Counted from the first letter of the stretch, positions 46,001 to 58,348 are shown. The stretch is DNA of 64,000 nucleotides from Torymus aiolomorphi (GCA_036365515.1 CM070874.1:211724297-211788296); one strand, 5' to 3'. A program made the numbers and translations. Notes: generated by a model from the letters alone, not told the origin.

Positions 46001-48760
46001 CCACCATATATTAGGAAACTATACGTAAAAAAGGGCATTTCTATCATAAGTCTACGATATTCTGAGAAAGACAACGAACCAAAACGATATTTCCTGCGTT
46101 TGAATACCAAAAAGTACTGAAAATCATATTTTCCACTGTATTTTGCAAAATACCACGCACTTTTCGCCATATATTAGGTAAATATTAGTAAAAAAAAGGC
46201 ATTTCTATCATAAACCAACCTCATTTTGAGAAAAATAACGAACCAAATAAAAATTTCCTCCTTTTGAATACCAACAGGTAATGAAAATAACGTTTTTCCC
46301 TGTTTTTGCAGGATTCCACGCACTTTTAACCATATACTAGAAAAATATTGGTAAAAATAGGCATTTTTTGCATAGACCTAAGTTTGTTGACAAAAACAAT
46401 GATCGAAATCCACATATCCAGCAGATTAAGAACAAAAAGTACTGAAAATCATGGTAATTCGCTGTTTTTTTCAGAATACAATGTAATTTTCACCATATAA
46501 TTGGAAAATATTGGTAAAAACAGGCATTTTTAGCATAGACCTAAGTTATTTAGACGAAAACAAAGATCGAAATCCATATTTCCAGCAGATTAAGGACAAA
46601 AAGTACTGAAAATCGTGGTTTTTCGTTTTTTTCCCAGGATACAACATACCTTTCACCATATATTTCGGTAAAAATAGACATATTTAGCATAGAACTTCGC
46701 CATTTTATTTAAAACAATGATCCAAATCCATATTTTCAGCAGATTAAGAACAAAAAGTACTGAAAATCATGATTTTTCACTGTTTTTCTTCAGGATTCAA
46801 TGTACTTTTCAACATATAATTGGAAAAGGTATGTAAAAATAGGCTTATTTAGCACAAAACTTCGTGATTTTGAGGAAAACAATGACCAAATCCATATTTC
46901 CGGCAGATTAAGAAGAAAAAGTTCCGGAAATCATGGTTTTTCGCGGTTTTTTGCAGCATAAAATGCAATTTTTACCATATACTAGGAAAATATTGGTAAA
47001 GACGGACATTTTACACCATGCATTAGGAAAATATTGGTAAAATCCGGTATTTGCGGCATAAAACTACCTTATTTTGCATATAACAATGATCCAAATCCAT
47101 ATTTCCTGCGTTTAACGAGCAAACAGGTCTGAAAATCATGGTGGTTCGTTGTTTTTTGCAGAATTCCACGCACATTTCTCCAATATAATAGGAAAATATT
47201 GGTAAAAACAGGCAATTCGAGCATAAACATACGTTTTTTTGAGAAAATAGCAATCCAAATCCAAACCCATTCATTTCTAGCGAAAACTACCTTATTTTGC
47301 GAAAAAGAATGATCCATATCCATATTCCCTGCGACTGGAGTGCAAACATTACTAGGAATTACTACCCATTTACTAGGAAAAAATTGGTAAAAACAGCCAT
47401 TTTATCGTGAACCTACAATATTTTGAGGAAAACAATGATAAAAATCCATATTTCCGGCTGATTAAAAACAAAAAGTACTGAAAATCATGGTTTTTTTTTT
47501 TACAGGGATCCACAGACTTCTTACCATATTTTAGGATAATCAATATTATCCAATGTAAAAACAGTCATTTCTATCATAAACCTACGTTAGATTGAGAAAA
47601 CCACCGAACCAAATCGAAATTTAATGCGTTTGAACTCCAAAATGTACTGACAATCATTTTTTTCCCTGTTATTTGCAGGATTCCACGCACTTTTCACTAT
47701 AGACTAGGAAATATTCGTAAAGACAGTCATTTTTAGTATAAAACTTATTTTCCAACTCATTAAGAGCAAAAAGTACTTTAAATCATGGTTTTCCCTGTTT
47801 TTTGCAGGGTACCATGCACTTTTCACAATATTTTAGAAAAATATTGGTAAAAACAGGCATTGTTAGCATAGATCTAGGTTATTTAGACGAAAACAATGAT
47901 CGAAATCCATATTTCCAGCAAAATAAAAACTAAAAGTACTGAAAATCATGGTTTTTCCCTGTTTTTTTCAGGATTCAACGTACTTTTCAACATATACTTG
48001 GGAAATATTGGTAAAAACATGCATTTTTAACATAGACCTAAGTTAGTTTGACGAAAACAATGATCGAAGTCCATATTTCCAGAAGATGAAGAAGAAAAAG
48101 TTCCAGAAATCACGGTTTTTCGCTGTTTTTTTCAGGATACAACGTAATTTTCGACATATAATTGGAAAAGATATGTAAAAATAGGCTTATTTAGCATAAG
48201 GCTTCGTTATTTTGATGAAAACAATGGCCAAATCCATATTTTCCAGCAGAATGGGAACAAAAAGTACTGAAAATGATGGTTTTCGATGTTTTTTTCAGGA
48301 TACAACGTACTTTTCAGCATATAATTGGTAAAAACAGGCATATTTAGCATAGAACTTCGTCATTTTGGGGAAAGCAATGATCCAAATCTATATTTCCAGC
48401 AGATTATAAACAAAAATACCGGAAAGCATGGTTTTTCGCTGTTTTTTGCAGGATACCACGTACTTTTCACCATATACTAGCAAAATAGTTATAAAAACAG
48501 GCATTGTTAGCATAGAGCTAAGTTATTTTGACGAAGACAATGATCGTAAACCATATTTCCAGCAGATTAAGAATAAAAAGTGCCGAAAATCATTGTTTTT
48601 CGCATTTTTTGCAGGACAACACGAACTTTTCACCATATACTAGGAAAATATTGGTAAAAACAGGCATTTTTAGCATAGACCTAAGTTATTTTGACGAAAA
48701 CAATTATCGAAATCCATATTTCCAGCAGACAAAGAACCATAAGTACTGAAAATCATGGTT
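43045..48760 (-). repeat. satellite block 8, reverse orientation
   Basis: First-subfamily monomers on the minus strand. The left junction follows GCATTCTTATGATGG near 43040. The right, head-to-head junction at 48760 is the same as at 840. About 43540-44080 and 48110-48640 are near-identical, 4,566 bp apart (28 x 163). No gene was seen. Confidence 0.92.
43540..44080 (-). repeat. satellite multimer duplicated at 48110-48640
   Basis: It shares rare variants with 48110-48640: CAGCAGAATGGGAACAAAAA, CAGATTATAAACAAAAATAC, GACGAAGACAATGATCGTAA and CAGGACAACACGAAC. The offset of 4,566 bp equals 28 monomers. Confidence 0.75.
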
Positions 48761-51700
48761 TTTACCAATATTTTCCTAGTATATGGTGAAAAGTGTGGGG
48801 TATCCTGCAAAAAGCATCGAAAAACCATGATATTCGTTACTTTTTGTTCTTAATCTGTTGGAGAATATGGATTTGGTCATTGTTTTCCTCAAAATAACGA
48901 AGTTTTATGCTAAATAAGCCTATTTTTACATATCTTGTCCAATTATATGTCGAAAAGTACGTTGTATCCTGAAAAAAACAGCAAAAAACCATGATTTTCA
49001 GTAATTTTTGTTCTTAATTTGTGGGAATTATGGATTTCGATCATTGTTTCCGTCAAAATAGCTTAGGTCTATTCTAGAAAAGTCTGTTTTTACCAATATT
49101 TTTGTCAATATTTTCCAAATATATGGTGAAAAGTGCGTGGTATCCTGCAAAAAACAGCGAAAAACCATGATTTTCGGTACTTTATGTTATTAATCTTCTG
49201 GAAATATGGATTTCGATCATTGTTTCCGTCAAAATAAGTTTGGTCTATGCTAAAAATGCATGTTTTTACCAATATTTCCCAAGTACATGTTGAAACGTAC
49301 GTTGTATCCTGAAAAAAACAGTAAAAACCATGATTTTCAGTACTTTTTGTTCTTAATCTGCTGGAAATATGGATTTGGGTCATTGTTTTCCCAAAAATGG
49401 CGAAGCTTTATGCTAAATATGCCTATTTTTACCAATATTTTGAAAATATATGGTGACAGGTATGTTGTATCCTGAGGAAAAAACGAAAAACCATGATTTT
49501 CAGTACTTTTTGTTCTTAATCTGCTGGAAATATGGATTTTTATCATTGTTTTCCTGAAAATATAGTAGTTTCACGATAAAATGGCTGTTTTTACCAATAT
49601 TTTCGTAGTAAATGGAGAAAAGAGCGTGGAACTGTGCGAAAAACAGCGGAAAACCATGATTTTCAGTTCAGTTTGCTCTTTAAACGCAGGAATTATGGAT
49701 TTATATCATTGCTTCCGCAAAATCAGGTGGCTTTCGCTAAAAATGAATGGCTTTGAATTTGGATTGCTGTTTTTCTGAAAAAAAACGTATGTTTATGCTA
49801 GAATTGCCTGTTTTTACCAATATTTTCCTATTATATGGAGAAAAGTGCGTGGAATTCTGCAAAAAACAACGAAAAACCATGTTATTCAGTACTATTTGTT
49901 CTTAATCGGCTGGAAATATGGATTTTTATTATTGTTTTCCTGAAAATATTGTAGGTTTACGTTAAAATGCCTGCTTTTACCAATATTTTCCTAGTATATA
50001 GAGAAAAGCGCGTGGAATCATGAGAAAAACAGCGAAATTCCATGATTTTCAGTACTTTTTGGAATTCAATCGCAGTAAATTTCGATTTGGTTCGGTGGTT
50101 TTCTCAAACTAACGTAGGTTTATGATAGAAATTATTGTTTTTACCAATATTTTCCTAAAATATCGTGAAAAGTTCGTTGTATCCAGAAAAAAACAGCGAA
50201 AAACCATGAATTTCAGTACTTTTTGTTCTTAATTTGCAGGAAATATGGGTTTCGATCACTGTTTCCGCCAAAATAGCTTGGGTCTATGCTAGGAAACTCT
50301 ATTTTTACCAATATTTTTGTCAATATTTTCCAAATATATTGTGAAAAGTGCGTGGTATCCTGCAAAAAACAGCGAAAAACCATGATTTTCGGTACTTTTT
50401 GTTATTAATCTGCTGGAAATATGGATTTCGATCGTTGTTTCCGTCAAAATAGCTTCGATCTATGCTAAAAATGCCTGTTTTTATCAATATTTTCCTAATA
50501 TATGGTGAAAAGAGCGTGGGAACCTGTGTAAACAGCGAACAACCATGATTTTCGGTACCTTTTGTTCTTGATCTGCTGCAAATATGGATTTCCATCATTG
50601 TATTCGTCAAAATAACTTTGTTTAAGCTGCTAGTATCTGTTTTTACCAATATTTTCCAAGCATACGGTGAAAAGTATGTTGTATCCTGATAAAAACTTCG
50701 AAAAACCATGATTTTCAGTACTTTTTGTGCCTATTCTGCTGGAGAATATGGATTTGGTCATTGTTTTCCTCAAAATCACGAAGTTTTATGCTAAATAAGC
50801 CTATTTTTACATATCATTTCCAATTATATGTCGAAAAATACGTTGTATCCTTTAAAAAACAGCGGAAAACCATGATTTTCGGAACTTTTTCTTCTGCATC
50901 TTCTGGAAATAGGGATTCCGATCATTGTTTTCGTCAAAATAACTTAGGTCTATGTTAAAAATGCACGTTTTTACCCATATTTCACAATTATATGTAGAAA
51001 AGTACGTTGAATCCTGAGAATAACAGTGAAAAACCATGATTTTCAGTATTTTTGTTTTTAATCTGCTGGGAATATGGTTTTGGATCACTGTTTTCCCTAA
51101 AATGGCGAAGTTATATGCTAAATATGCCTATTTTTACCAATATTTTCCAAACATATGGTGGAAGGCATGTTCTATCCTGAGAAAAAAACGAAAAACCATG
51201 ATTTTCAGTACTTTTTGTTTTTACTCTGCTGGAAATATCGATGTCGATCATTGTTTTCGTCTGAATAACCTAGGTCTATGCTAACAAATCCTGTTTATAT
51301 AATATTTTCCAATTATATCGTGAAAAGAGCGTGGGATCCTGCAAAAAACAGCGAAAAACCATGTTTTTGGATACCTATTGTTCTTGATCTGCTGGAAATA
51401 TTGATTTCCATCATTGTTTTCGTCAAAATAGCTTAGGTGTATGCTAAAAATGCCTGTTTTACCAACATCTTCCTAGTATTAGGTGAAAAGAGCGTGGGAT
51501 CCTGCAAGAAACTGCGAAAAACCATGATTTTCGGTACTTTTTGTACTTAATCTGTTGGTAATTTGGATTTGGATCATTGTTTTCCTCAAAATAACGAAGT
51601 TTTGTCCTAAATATGCCTGTTTTTACCAATATTTTCCTAGTATATAGTGAAAAGTGCGTGGTATTCTGCAAAAAGCAGCGAAAAACCATGATATTCGGTA

Positions 51701-52884
51701 CTTTTTGTTCTTAATCTGCTGGAAATATTTATTTCCATCTTAGTTTTTGTCTAAATAACTTAGGATACGCTAGAAATATCTGTTTTTACCAATATTTACC
51801 AAGAGTATGGTGAAAAGTACGTTGTGTCCTGAAAAAAAACAGCGAAAAACCATGAATTTCAGTACTTTTTGTTCTTAATCTGATGGAAATATGGATTTCG
51901 ATCATTGTTTTCGTCAAAATAACTTAGGCGTATGCTAAAAGTGCATGTTTTTAGCAATATTTTATAATTATATGGTAAAAAGTGCGTGGTATCCTGCAAA
52001 AAAACAGGAAAATCATGATTTAGAGTACTGTTTGCTCTTAATGAGCTGGAAAATAAGTTTTGTCCTAAATACGCCCGTTTTTACCAATATTTACCTAATA
52101 TATGGTGAAAAGTGGGTGAGATTCTGTAAAAAACAGCGAAAAACCAAGATTTTCAGTTCTTTTTGCTCTTAATGAGCTGGAAAAATGGATTTGCATTTTT
52201 GTTTTCCTTAAAATAACGTAGTTTTATACTAAATATGCCTGTTTTTCCAATATATACTTAGTATATGGTGAAAAGTGCGTGGAATCCTGCAAAAAACGGG
52301 GAAAAACATTATTTTCAATACCTTTTGGTATTCAAAAGGCGGTAATTTTTATTTGGTTCGTTGTTTTTCTCAAAATAACGTTGGTTTATGATAGAAATGC
52401 GTTTTTTTACTAATAGTTACCTAATATATGGTGAAAAGTGCGTATTATCTTGCAAAATACAGTGGAAAATATGATTTTCAGTACTTTTTGGTATTCAAAC
52501 GCAGGGAATTTCGGTTTGGTTCGTTGTTTTTCTCAAAATAACGTAGGTTAATGATAGAAATGTCTGTTTTTACCTACAGTTTCCTAATATGTGGGGAAAA
52601 ATTCCCGTTTTTACCAATATTTTCTTAGTATATGGTGAAAAGTGTCTGGAATCCTGCAAAAAACAGGTGAAACCATGATTTAAAGTACTTTTTGCCCTTA
52701 ATGAGTTGGAGGATAAGTTTTATACTAAATATGCCCTTGCTTACCAATATTTCCTAGTCTATGGTGAAAAGTGCGTGGAATCCTCCAAAAAACAGGGAAA
52801 AAAATCATTGTCAGTACTGTTTGGAATTCAAACGCATTAAATTTCGATCTGGTTCGGTGGTTTTCTCAATCTAACGTAGGTTTA
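48761..52884 (+). repeat. satellite block 9, forward orientation
   Basis: About 25 first-subfamily monomers. They parallel the start of block 2 (for example 1503-1690 and 49260-49470). The block ends at CTAACGTAGGTTTA, where the Ty3-B LTR begins. No gene was seen. Confidence 0.92.
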
Positions 52885-53452
52885 TGTGCGCTGCCGAGTT
52901 CTCGGCGCTCAACGGCGATACAAACACTCGCTCTCACTATCGCACGCGCGCGCTGGTCAACGCAAGGCCGAAACCTCGGCTACTCGCCTTGTTCGCCGAA
53001 GAGTCGTGCTCGCTGCTTCGTGCGGTGCTGATGGCCGATAATGAACGTGCAGTGGTGATGCAGGAGACAGCTGACTAAAGGCGGAGGAGAGCACCTCTCT
53101 CTCCGCACCAGCAGCTTCTCAGGTGCTTCTCTCTCTCTCTCTCTCTCTGTTTTGGTCTGCGCGAGGGGAACTTCGCGTGCGCGCACTTCGACTAATCACT
53201 TGGTACTAGCTGCTCGCGGCTCCTGTTCTCGCAGCGGCAGCCGCGCTCTTTCGGCCGCTCTCTCCCTCTCCAGCGCCCTTCATGTGTGTGTGTATTTCCA
53301 CACACCTCGCATCGTTGCCGAATCCTCAAAACAAGAGAGAGCCCGTGTAAATATATGAACATTTACTTGTGCATACACGGGCTTTGGCCAGCGCGGACAA
53401 CGAGGAATGCGAGGCGATGAGGGCACAGCTATAATGCGTGCTCCTCGTCACA
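52885..53452 (-). repeat. 3' LTR of Ty3-B
   Basis: 568 bp; on minus it begins TGTGACGAGGAGCACG and ends GGCAGCGCACA. It is preceded on minus by the purine tract GGGAGGGGC. A CT run at about 53125-53147 and a 10-bp inverted repeat (53340-53383) lie inside. The terminal 75 bp are repeated at 58274-58348 and 10497-10571. Confidence 0.85.
53340..53383 (-). other. perfect 10-bp inverted repeat in Ty3-B LTR
   Basis: AGCCCGTGTA (53340-53349) and TACACGGGCT (53374-53383) with a 24-nt AT-rich loop. It would form a strong RNA hairpin in the LTR transcript. Confidence 0.7.
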
Positions 53453-53464
53453 GCCCCTCCCAAG
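53453..53464 (-). promoter_or_regulatory. polypurine tract of Ty3-B
   Basis: On minus CTTGGGAGGGGC directly precedes the LTR start TGTGACG. This defines the element's orientation. Confidence 0.75.
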
Positions 53465-53664
53465 CCGCGAATCTCTCCGAGACAAGCGGCTTCCGGATTC
53501 CCGCACCCACGATTGGCCATCGCTTCGTGCGCACGCTAAACAAGTACATTATCCTCAGTAAATAATCAGAAAGAATTCCGCTCTCCGCCAACGAAGCTCT
53601 AAGATGCTTCGCTCGTGTGCGCGTGCAACTCAGCTATCCGTGTTAACGTAACTTTACTCATAAA

Positions 53665-53683
53665 TTTTTTTTTTTTTTTTTTT
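53665..53683 (-). repeat. poly-A tract of Ty3-B (plus-strand T19)
   Basis: 19 T on plus after ACTCATAAA; counterpart of 6221-6242. Confidence 0.8.
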
Positions 53684-54019
53684 ACACAAATTGTCCGTAC
53701 ATTCTCCTATTATACATGCACTCGTAAAACAACACATGCACAATTTTCTAATGTTCCCATACTCACTTATATGTCGGTCGATCTGCTCTTGCCTCTCTAT
53801 GCGCCTTGGCGCCTCTGCATCTCGCACCCTGGATTCCGGGAAAAACCCAGAACGAGCTCTCTATGTTGGGCAGGCTGCTCAGTCAGACGAATCCGACGAG
53901 CAAACCTGCCCCCCCTCCAAACTCCCTTCAACCGCTCCTGCGTCGCTGGAGACAACCGGCGCAAGCTCTGGCAAAACCTTTCATAGCTCGTGCCTAGGCT
54001 CGAGCACGGCTTGGGCTCC

Positions 54020-54874
54020 TCAGACGCCAGCGGCTGGCGTTCGGTTGAAGGCTGCGGCTCTGGCGGCGCTAAACAGCGCCGACACAATATTTTCCTTCTG
54101 GAAGTTCGGGCCCTTGCCCTTCTTTTTCCTTCTCCTTCTCCCTGAACCAGCCCGCTCCTCGTTCTCCCGGCGGCGTTCATCCTCCCAGAACCCGGCCGGC
54201 GCGATGTTCCCGCGAGCGTAAGCGTTCTGCGTACGCTCCGCTCGCTGGACACCGCGCGTCCCTGTCGGGTCTCGGAGGCGTTCGAACAGTCTCGCCGAGG
54301 AGACTGGTCTCCCATCCCATTCTATATGGAAGGAATCAGGCTCGTCTCTCTCGATGCCGACAATCCCGGGGAGCACTGGAGGTTGCGGGTTCGGATCCTC
54401 CAGTGTTCCTTCTCGGCCGAGGGATTCCGGCCTCTCGCTTGATCGGCCTCGGGGCTGCGTGCCAATCACCGTTTGCTGGCTCGCAACACTGTTGCTCTGC
54501 GCATCCGCCGTCGCCTCGCTCTGGACCTGCAAGGTCTCCATTGCAAAGGCGGCGGCGGGGCCAGCATCGTGCGGGCGTTCTCCCAGCAAAAGTGCCTCAG
54601 TCTCAGCATCTATCAGCTCCTCAACCAAATCGATCGAGAGCCGATCCTACTCTTCCTCAGGGATGCACGGCAGAGAGACTACCAGCCGAGAAGCGGCTGC
54701 TCTCTCCCCTCCGTCGAGAAGGACGTACACGTCCTCCTCAACAGCTCTCAAACAGGGGGCTGCAACGCTCGTCGCGACTTCGGCTACGCCAGCCATCGCA
54801 ACTCCGCCGCGCTCCCCTGCCTCGCTACCCGTCGGGGCTTCCCGGACCACCTCCGGATCTTTATCGGCGTCCAT
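54020..54874 (-). pseudogene. Ty3-B accessory frame (ORF3), unknown function
   Basis: Downstream of integrase, one frame runs from ATG 54874 to 54020 with a single TAG at 54647-54649. The first part is alanine/valine/acid-rich (MDADKDPEVVREAPTG). The second (54020-54628) has acidic and glutamine-rich segments, a PPVLPGIVGIE stretch, an NIAPAGFWEDERRRENEE motif, and a basic run GRRRRKKKGKG. No signal peptide, membrane helix or zinc finger is visible, so it does not look like an envelope protein. Copy 1 keeps the frame over 140 codons. An overlapping minus-strand frame (53797-54315, 172 codons) is also open in both copies and cannot be excluded as the real one. Confidence 0.5.
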
Positions 54875-55116
54875 TTACACCGCTCTCCTCTCCGACAGCA
54901 GTTGACCTACACCTGTGAACTAAACAACATTTTCTCTCGTCGCGTCAATTCATTCATACGCAAAAAAACAACAAAAAAAAAAAACAGTAATCACCATCAC
55001 ACTTTCAACGTGCACTCTCACAAAACACTAAAATTGACCTATTTTGCATTTCTCGGTGGTAAACATTTTTTAAACTCCGAAACGTGCGCTTTTGCATTCT
55101 GTTTCTTCGAGCTCGT

Positions 55117-55956
55117 TTATAACACATACACCTCCGGCGAGAGTACTTCCAAAATCTTGTATGGCCCGGCATATCTCACATCTAACTTTGCCGAGAACGC
55201 GCGTGCGGCATTTGAGAGCGAGTGTTGCTTCCGCAACACTAAATCACCTACAAACAATTCCACGTGTCTCCTGCGTTTATCATAATATTGTTTCTGCCGC
55301 TTTTGCTCGGAGTCGATATGCCTGGCCACCAGATCTCGGAGTGCATCTAGCCTTTTCAACCGATCTTGCCATTTCGTGGGGTCTATTCGAACCACCCCCT
55401 CTCTCGATTCAACTTCCCTCCTCAAAGTTTTTACCGGTTTAGGCTACCTCCCGAAATTTAAAAACGCTGGGGAAACCCTCGTCGTATCTTGTGTTGCGGT
55501 ATTAATTGCGTGCCTAAACGCGTGCAAAATTTTATCCCAACTCTTGTGGTCCGCATCCACAAAAGTCGCTATCATCGTTTTGAGTGTGCGGTTCGTGCCC
55601 TCGACCGGGTCGCTCTGTGAGTGATAGGGGGGCATTGTTATGTGTTTAATTCCGTACTCTATGAGAATTTTGTCTAAGTGTTTATTCACAAACTCCTTCC
55701 CGTTATCTGTCAGGAAGTAGTCTGGAGTTTCCCACCTAAACAGAATCAGCTCCTCCATAGCGCTCGAGACGGCACTCGCGTCGGCAGAACGGAGTGGTTT
55801 GAGTTCTACCCAACGTGTAAAAAGGTCTTGGAAAACCAAGACATATTTAAATTGATTTTTACTACGCGGAAGCTCCATCACATCCGCCGCGACGACCGCC
55901 GAGGGCCTCTCTACCACGCGTTTTCCCACCAGAGCCTGCGGTGCAGATTGCTGCAT
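55117..55956 (-). pseudogene. Ty3-B integrase (partial), copy 2
   Basis: The core frame 55444-55956 has D25 (AADVMELP), D84 (LTDNGKEF) and E119 (DPVEGTNR) and retains the DLFTRWVELKPL stretch missing from copy 1. A CAG-to-TAG change after AFLNFGR splits off the C-terminal part (55117-55425), which carries the GPY motif (YAGPYKILEV). The zinc-domain end CVEC near 55970-55985 is one base out of frame with the core, the same as in copy 1. A further in-frame stop follows YVL at 55117. Confidence 0.85.
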
Positions 55957-56001
55957 TTATACTGCTGGCACTCTACGCAGCGCTGCACAAAATCGTGCAC
56001 T

Positions 56002-57756
56002 TTATCGAAAGCTTCCTGCTCGCGCTTTCAATCTTTCGAAAGCTTCCTGCTCGCGCTCACCCCATTCCCACTCCTGTTCCTTGCGGAGCAGCTTCGTTAG
56101 CGGTAATTTAATCTCACTCTCGCTCCGTATAAATCGCGAGTACCATCCAACCATACCTAAAAACCTTCTCAATTGTTTGACATTATTCGGCGCAGGATAA
56201 TTAAGTAAGGGTGCGACACATTCTGGATTCGGGCGCAGCCCCTCCCCGCCCAACAAATAACCTAAATACGCAACCTTCTAGCAGCAAAACTCTGATTTTT
56301 CAAAACTAATCGCGAGCCCCGTGTCCACAATTCGCCGTAATACAAAATCCAGCCAATATAGATGCTCTTCGAATGTTCTCGTGATAACTATTACGTTATC
56401 TAAATACCCAAACACGTGCGGCTGACATTCCGGTTCAAATAGCGCGTCCATTAATCTAGAAAAAGTTGCAGGTCCGTTAATTAAGCCGAACGCCATGCGC
56501 CGAAACTGCCACAATCCCGAGCCCTGCACCGCGAATGCTGTATACTTCCTACTTGCCTCATCCAACAATACTTGAAAATAAGCCTGGCGCAAATCTATTT
56601 TGCTAATATAACGTCCGTCGCGTAACCGATCTAGAGTTGCATCGACGCTCGGCATTGGATACGCGTCCGGGCGCCTGACCTTGTTAAGTTTGTGAAAATC
56701 AATGCAAAATCGGTTCCCGCCGCTCGCCTTTTTCACTATCACCGGCGCGCTACACGAATCACTCGCCGACGGCTCGATCACACCCTCTGACAACATCCTT
56801 CGCACTTCTTCTTGTGCGATCTCTAGCATTCTGGGAGACATGCGCCGCGGCGCACATCTCTCCGGACGCGAGCTGTTCACCTCAATTTGATGTGTAATCA
56901 GAGTGGTGTAACCAAGTGTCGCATCGGGTGGCGGCACGATGCTCTCTACCAGGCGCGTTATGCGCTCTCTCTCTATTTCGCTGGTGTGCGAGATGCCCGC
57001 GCACTCCATAATTACAGGTGCGCTATCAGCCTCTCGACCAGCGAACTCTCTAAATTCTCCACCACCCACGCGCCAGATCCGTTCCGCGAATTTAATCTGT
57101 AACTCCCACAATCGACAAAAATCGATCCCTAAAATCATCTGGTGATCGATTGCCTCAATCGCGCGCACTTCTAGCTGTTTCGCCTGTCCACCTATTTCCA
57201 GCATAAACCTTATTTTTCCAAACACGCGCAATGCTCCTCCATTTACTCCGCGCACGATCATTGACGACGGTACTAGTCGCGTTCTACACAAATTCGCGAT
57301 CTCCACGCCTACCAACGACACCATCGCTCCCGAATCCAGCAACGCTTTAAACAGTCGCCCTCCCAGGCTAACAGTTATCAGTTTGCGGTTTTCTACATCC
57401 ATCTCCGCAATCTGCTCGCTATCCTGTTCGGTGCTCAGCTGACTGCTCAGTGGCACGCGAACAGGCTCTTTATCCAGGGCTCTGTGCATTTCTCGCAATG
57501 CTACGCGCTCCCTCTCATCCTCGGGGCGCGCAGCCTCCTTACCCGTTACGCTTCTTAGCGCTGCCAGTCTCACTCGGGTTTTATCTAGCCAGTTCTCCGT
57601 GGGTGCAGCTGGTACTGCGCTATTCTCAACTTCAGCGGGCGTGCCGGCTTCATGATCCACATTCAGCACGGGTGCGATTAATTCGGGATTCAATGTCACT
57701 TGAATCTCTCGAAGTATCTCGCGTCTTTCCCTCCCATCATAGCCATCGCACGTCAA
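56002..57756 (-). pseudogene. Ty3-B protease and reverse transcriptase, copy 2
   Basis: A 492-codon frame (56278-57756) holds linker, retropepsin LLDSGA (Asp 141, intact here) with ILGIDF (209-213), and RT with FCIDF (350-354), SKIDLRQAYF (Asp 388) and YLDN at 451-454, where YLDD is expected. A TAG (CAG in copy 1) ends it after SEFCC; the RT connection continues in the next piece (56002-56256, RRFLGMVGWYSRFI). RNase H is absent: the sequence passes over a 31-bp tandem duplication (56005-56057) straight to the integrase zinc domain. With the second catalytic Asp replaced, polymerase activity is not expected. Confidence 0.9.
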
Positions 57757-57810
57757 CTGCTGAGAGCGCGCTGCCTCTACACCCTCTCCTAAGTACCCTA
57801 GCGTCCCTAC

Positions 57811-58347
57811 CTACGTTTCCGCGAGCAGAATGCTCCACCATACTCCCGGACTATTACCCGTCGCCCCCGTCGGCTGTGACGTCCCTGGCACTCTGCGCCC
57901 CTGGGTACACTCCTTCGCGTAATGCTCTAGCTGGCCACATGCATAACAGACGGGAAGTGAACACTCGCTCTGCCTGTGACCTACATTTTGGCACAAGAAG
58001 CAACGCCCTTTAAATCCACCGGTGTTGCGATTCCCAGCACTTCTCGGAGTGTTAATCATTCCCCGGGGAGACATGGTCTGTGCAGCCGGCAGTGCACTAC
58101 TAGGGCGACCACTGTCTACCCCTGTGTGCGTCTGCTGCTGCACCTCGCTAATCGGCGTGTTTGCAGGTATAAACGCGTCCACTATTACGTCCACCGCCGC
58201 ATTACCAACGCTGCTCGAAGTTACATTCCGGCCCTCTGCTTGGTTCTTCCTACGATCGGTGTTCGATGACCGCCGGGCTCTGGCCAGCGCGGGCAACGAG
58301 GAATGCGAGGCGACGAGGGCCAGGCTATAATGCGTGCTCCTCGTCAC
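57811..58347 (-). pseudogene. Ty3-B gag C-terminal part (two CCHC knuckles), copy 2
   Basis: 178 codons starting within the LTR remnant, so the first ~25 residues are not Gag. Two zinc knuckles of the CX2CX4HX4C type are intact: CFLCQNVGHRQSEC and CYACGQLEHYAKEC, which bind RNA in nucleocapsid. The frame ends at TAG 57811-57813, in phase with the pol frame downstream; copy 1 has GAG at this place. This indicates one fused gag-pol frame in the ancestor (inference). Matrix and most of capsid are absent. Confidence 0.8.
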
Positions 58348-58348
58348 A
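58274..58348 (-). repeat. 75-bp 5' LTR remnant of Ty3-B, copy 2
   Basis: Same 75 bp as 53378-53452, fused to mid-gag at CCGGGCTCTGG. The fusion point is identical to copy 1 (10497). Confidence 0.85.

Larger units (their letters stand above)
52885..58348 (-). mobile_element. Ty3/Gypsy element Ty3-B, copy 2, internally deleted
   Basis: 5,464 bp on the minus strand with a complete 3' LTR (52885-53452) and a 75-bp remnant of the 5' LTR (58274-58348). The satellite phase is continuous across it (GGTTTA on the left, TATGATAGAAATGACTG on the right); no clean 4-5 bp target duplication is visible. Gag N-terminus, primer-binding site, most of the 5' LTR, RNase H and half of the integrase zinc domain are missing, at the same points as in copy 1. 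Extra stops (all TAG) interrupt gag-pol in this copy. Confidence 0.92.

Noticed and set aside
53797..54628. Ty3-B accessory frame as a viral envelope gene
   Set aside because: No signal peptide, cleavage site or transmembrane helix is visible; the protein is hydrophilic and basic near its end.
52885..58348. A clear 4-5 bp target duplication for Ty3-B
   Set aside because: The left flank ends GGTTTA and the right begins TATGATAG; only TA is shared once the satellite phase is considered, so no clean duplication can be claimed.
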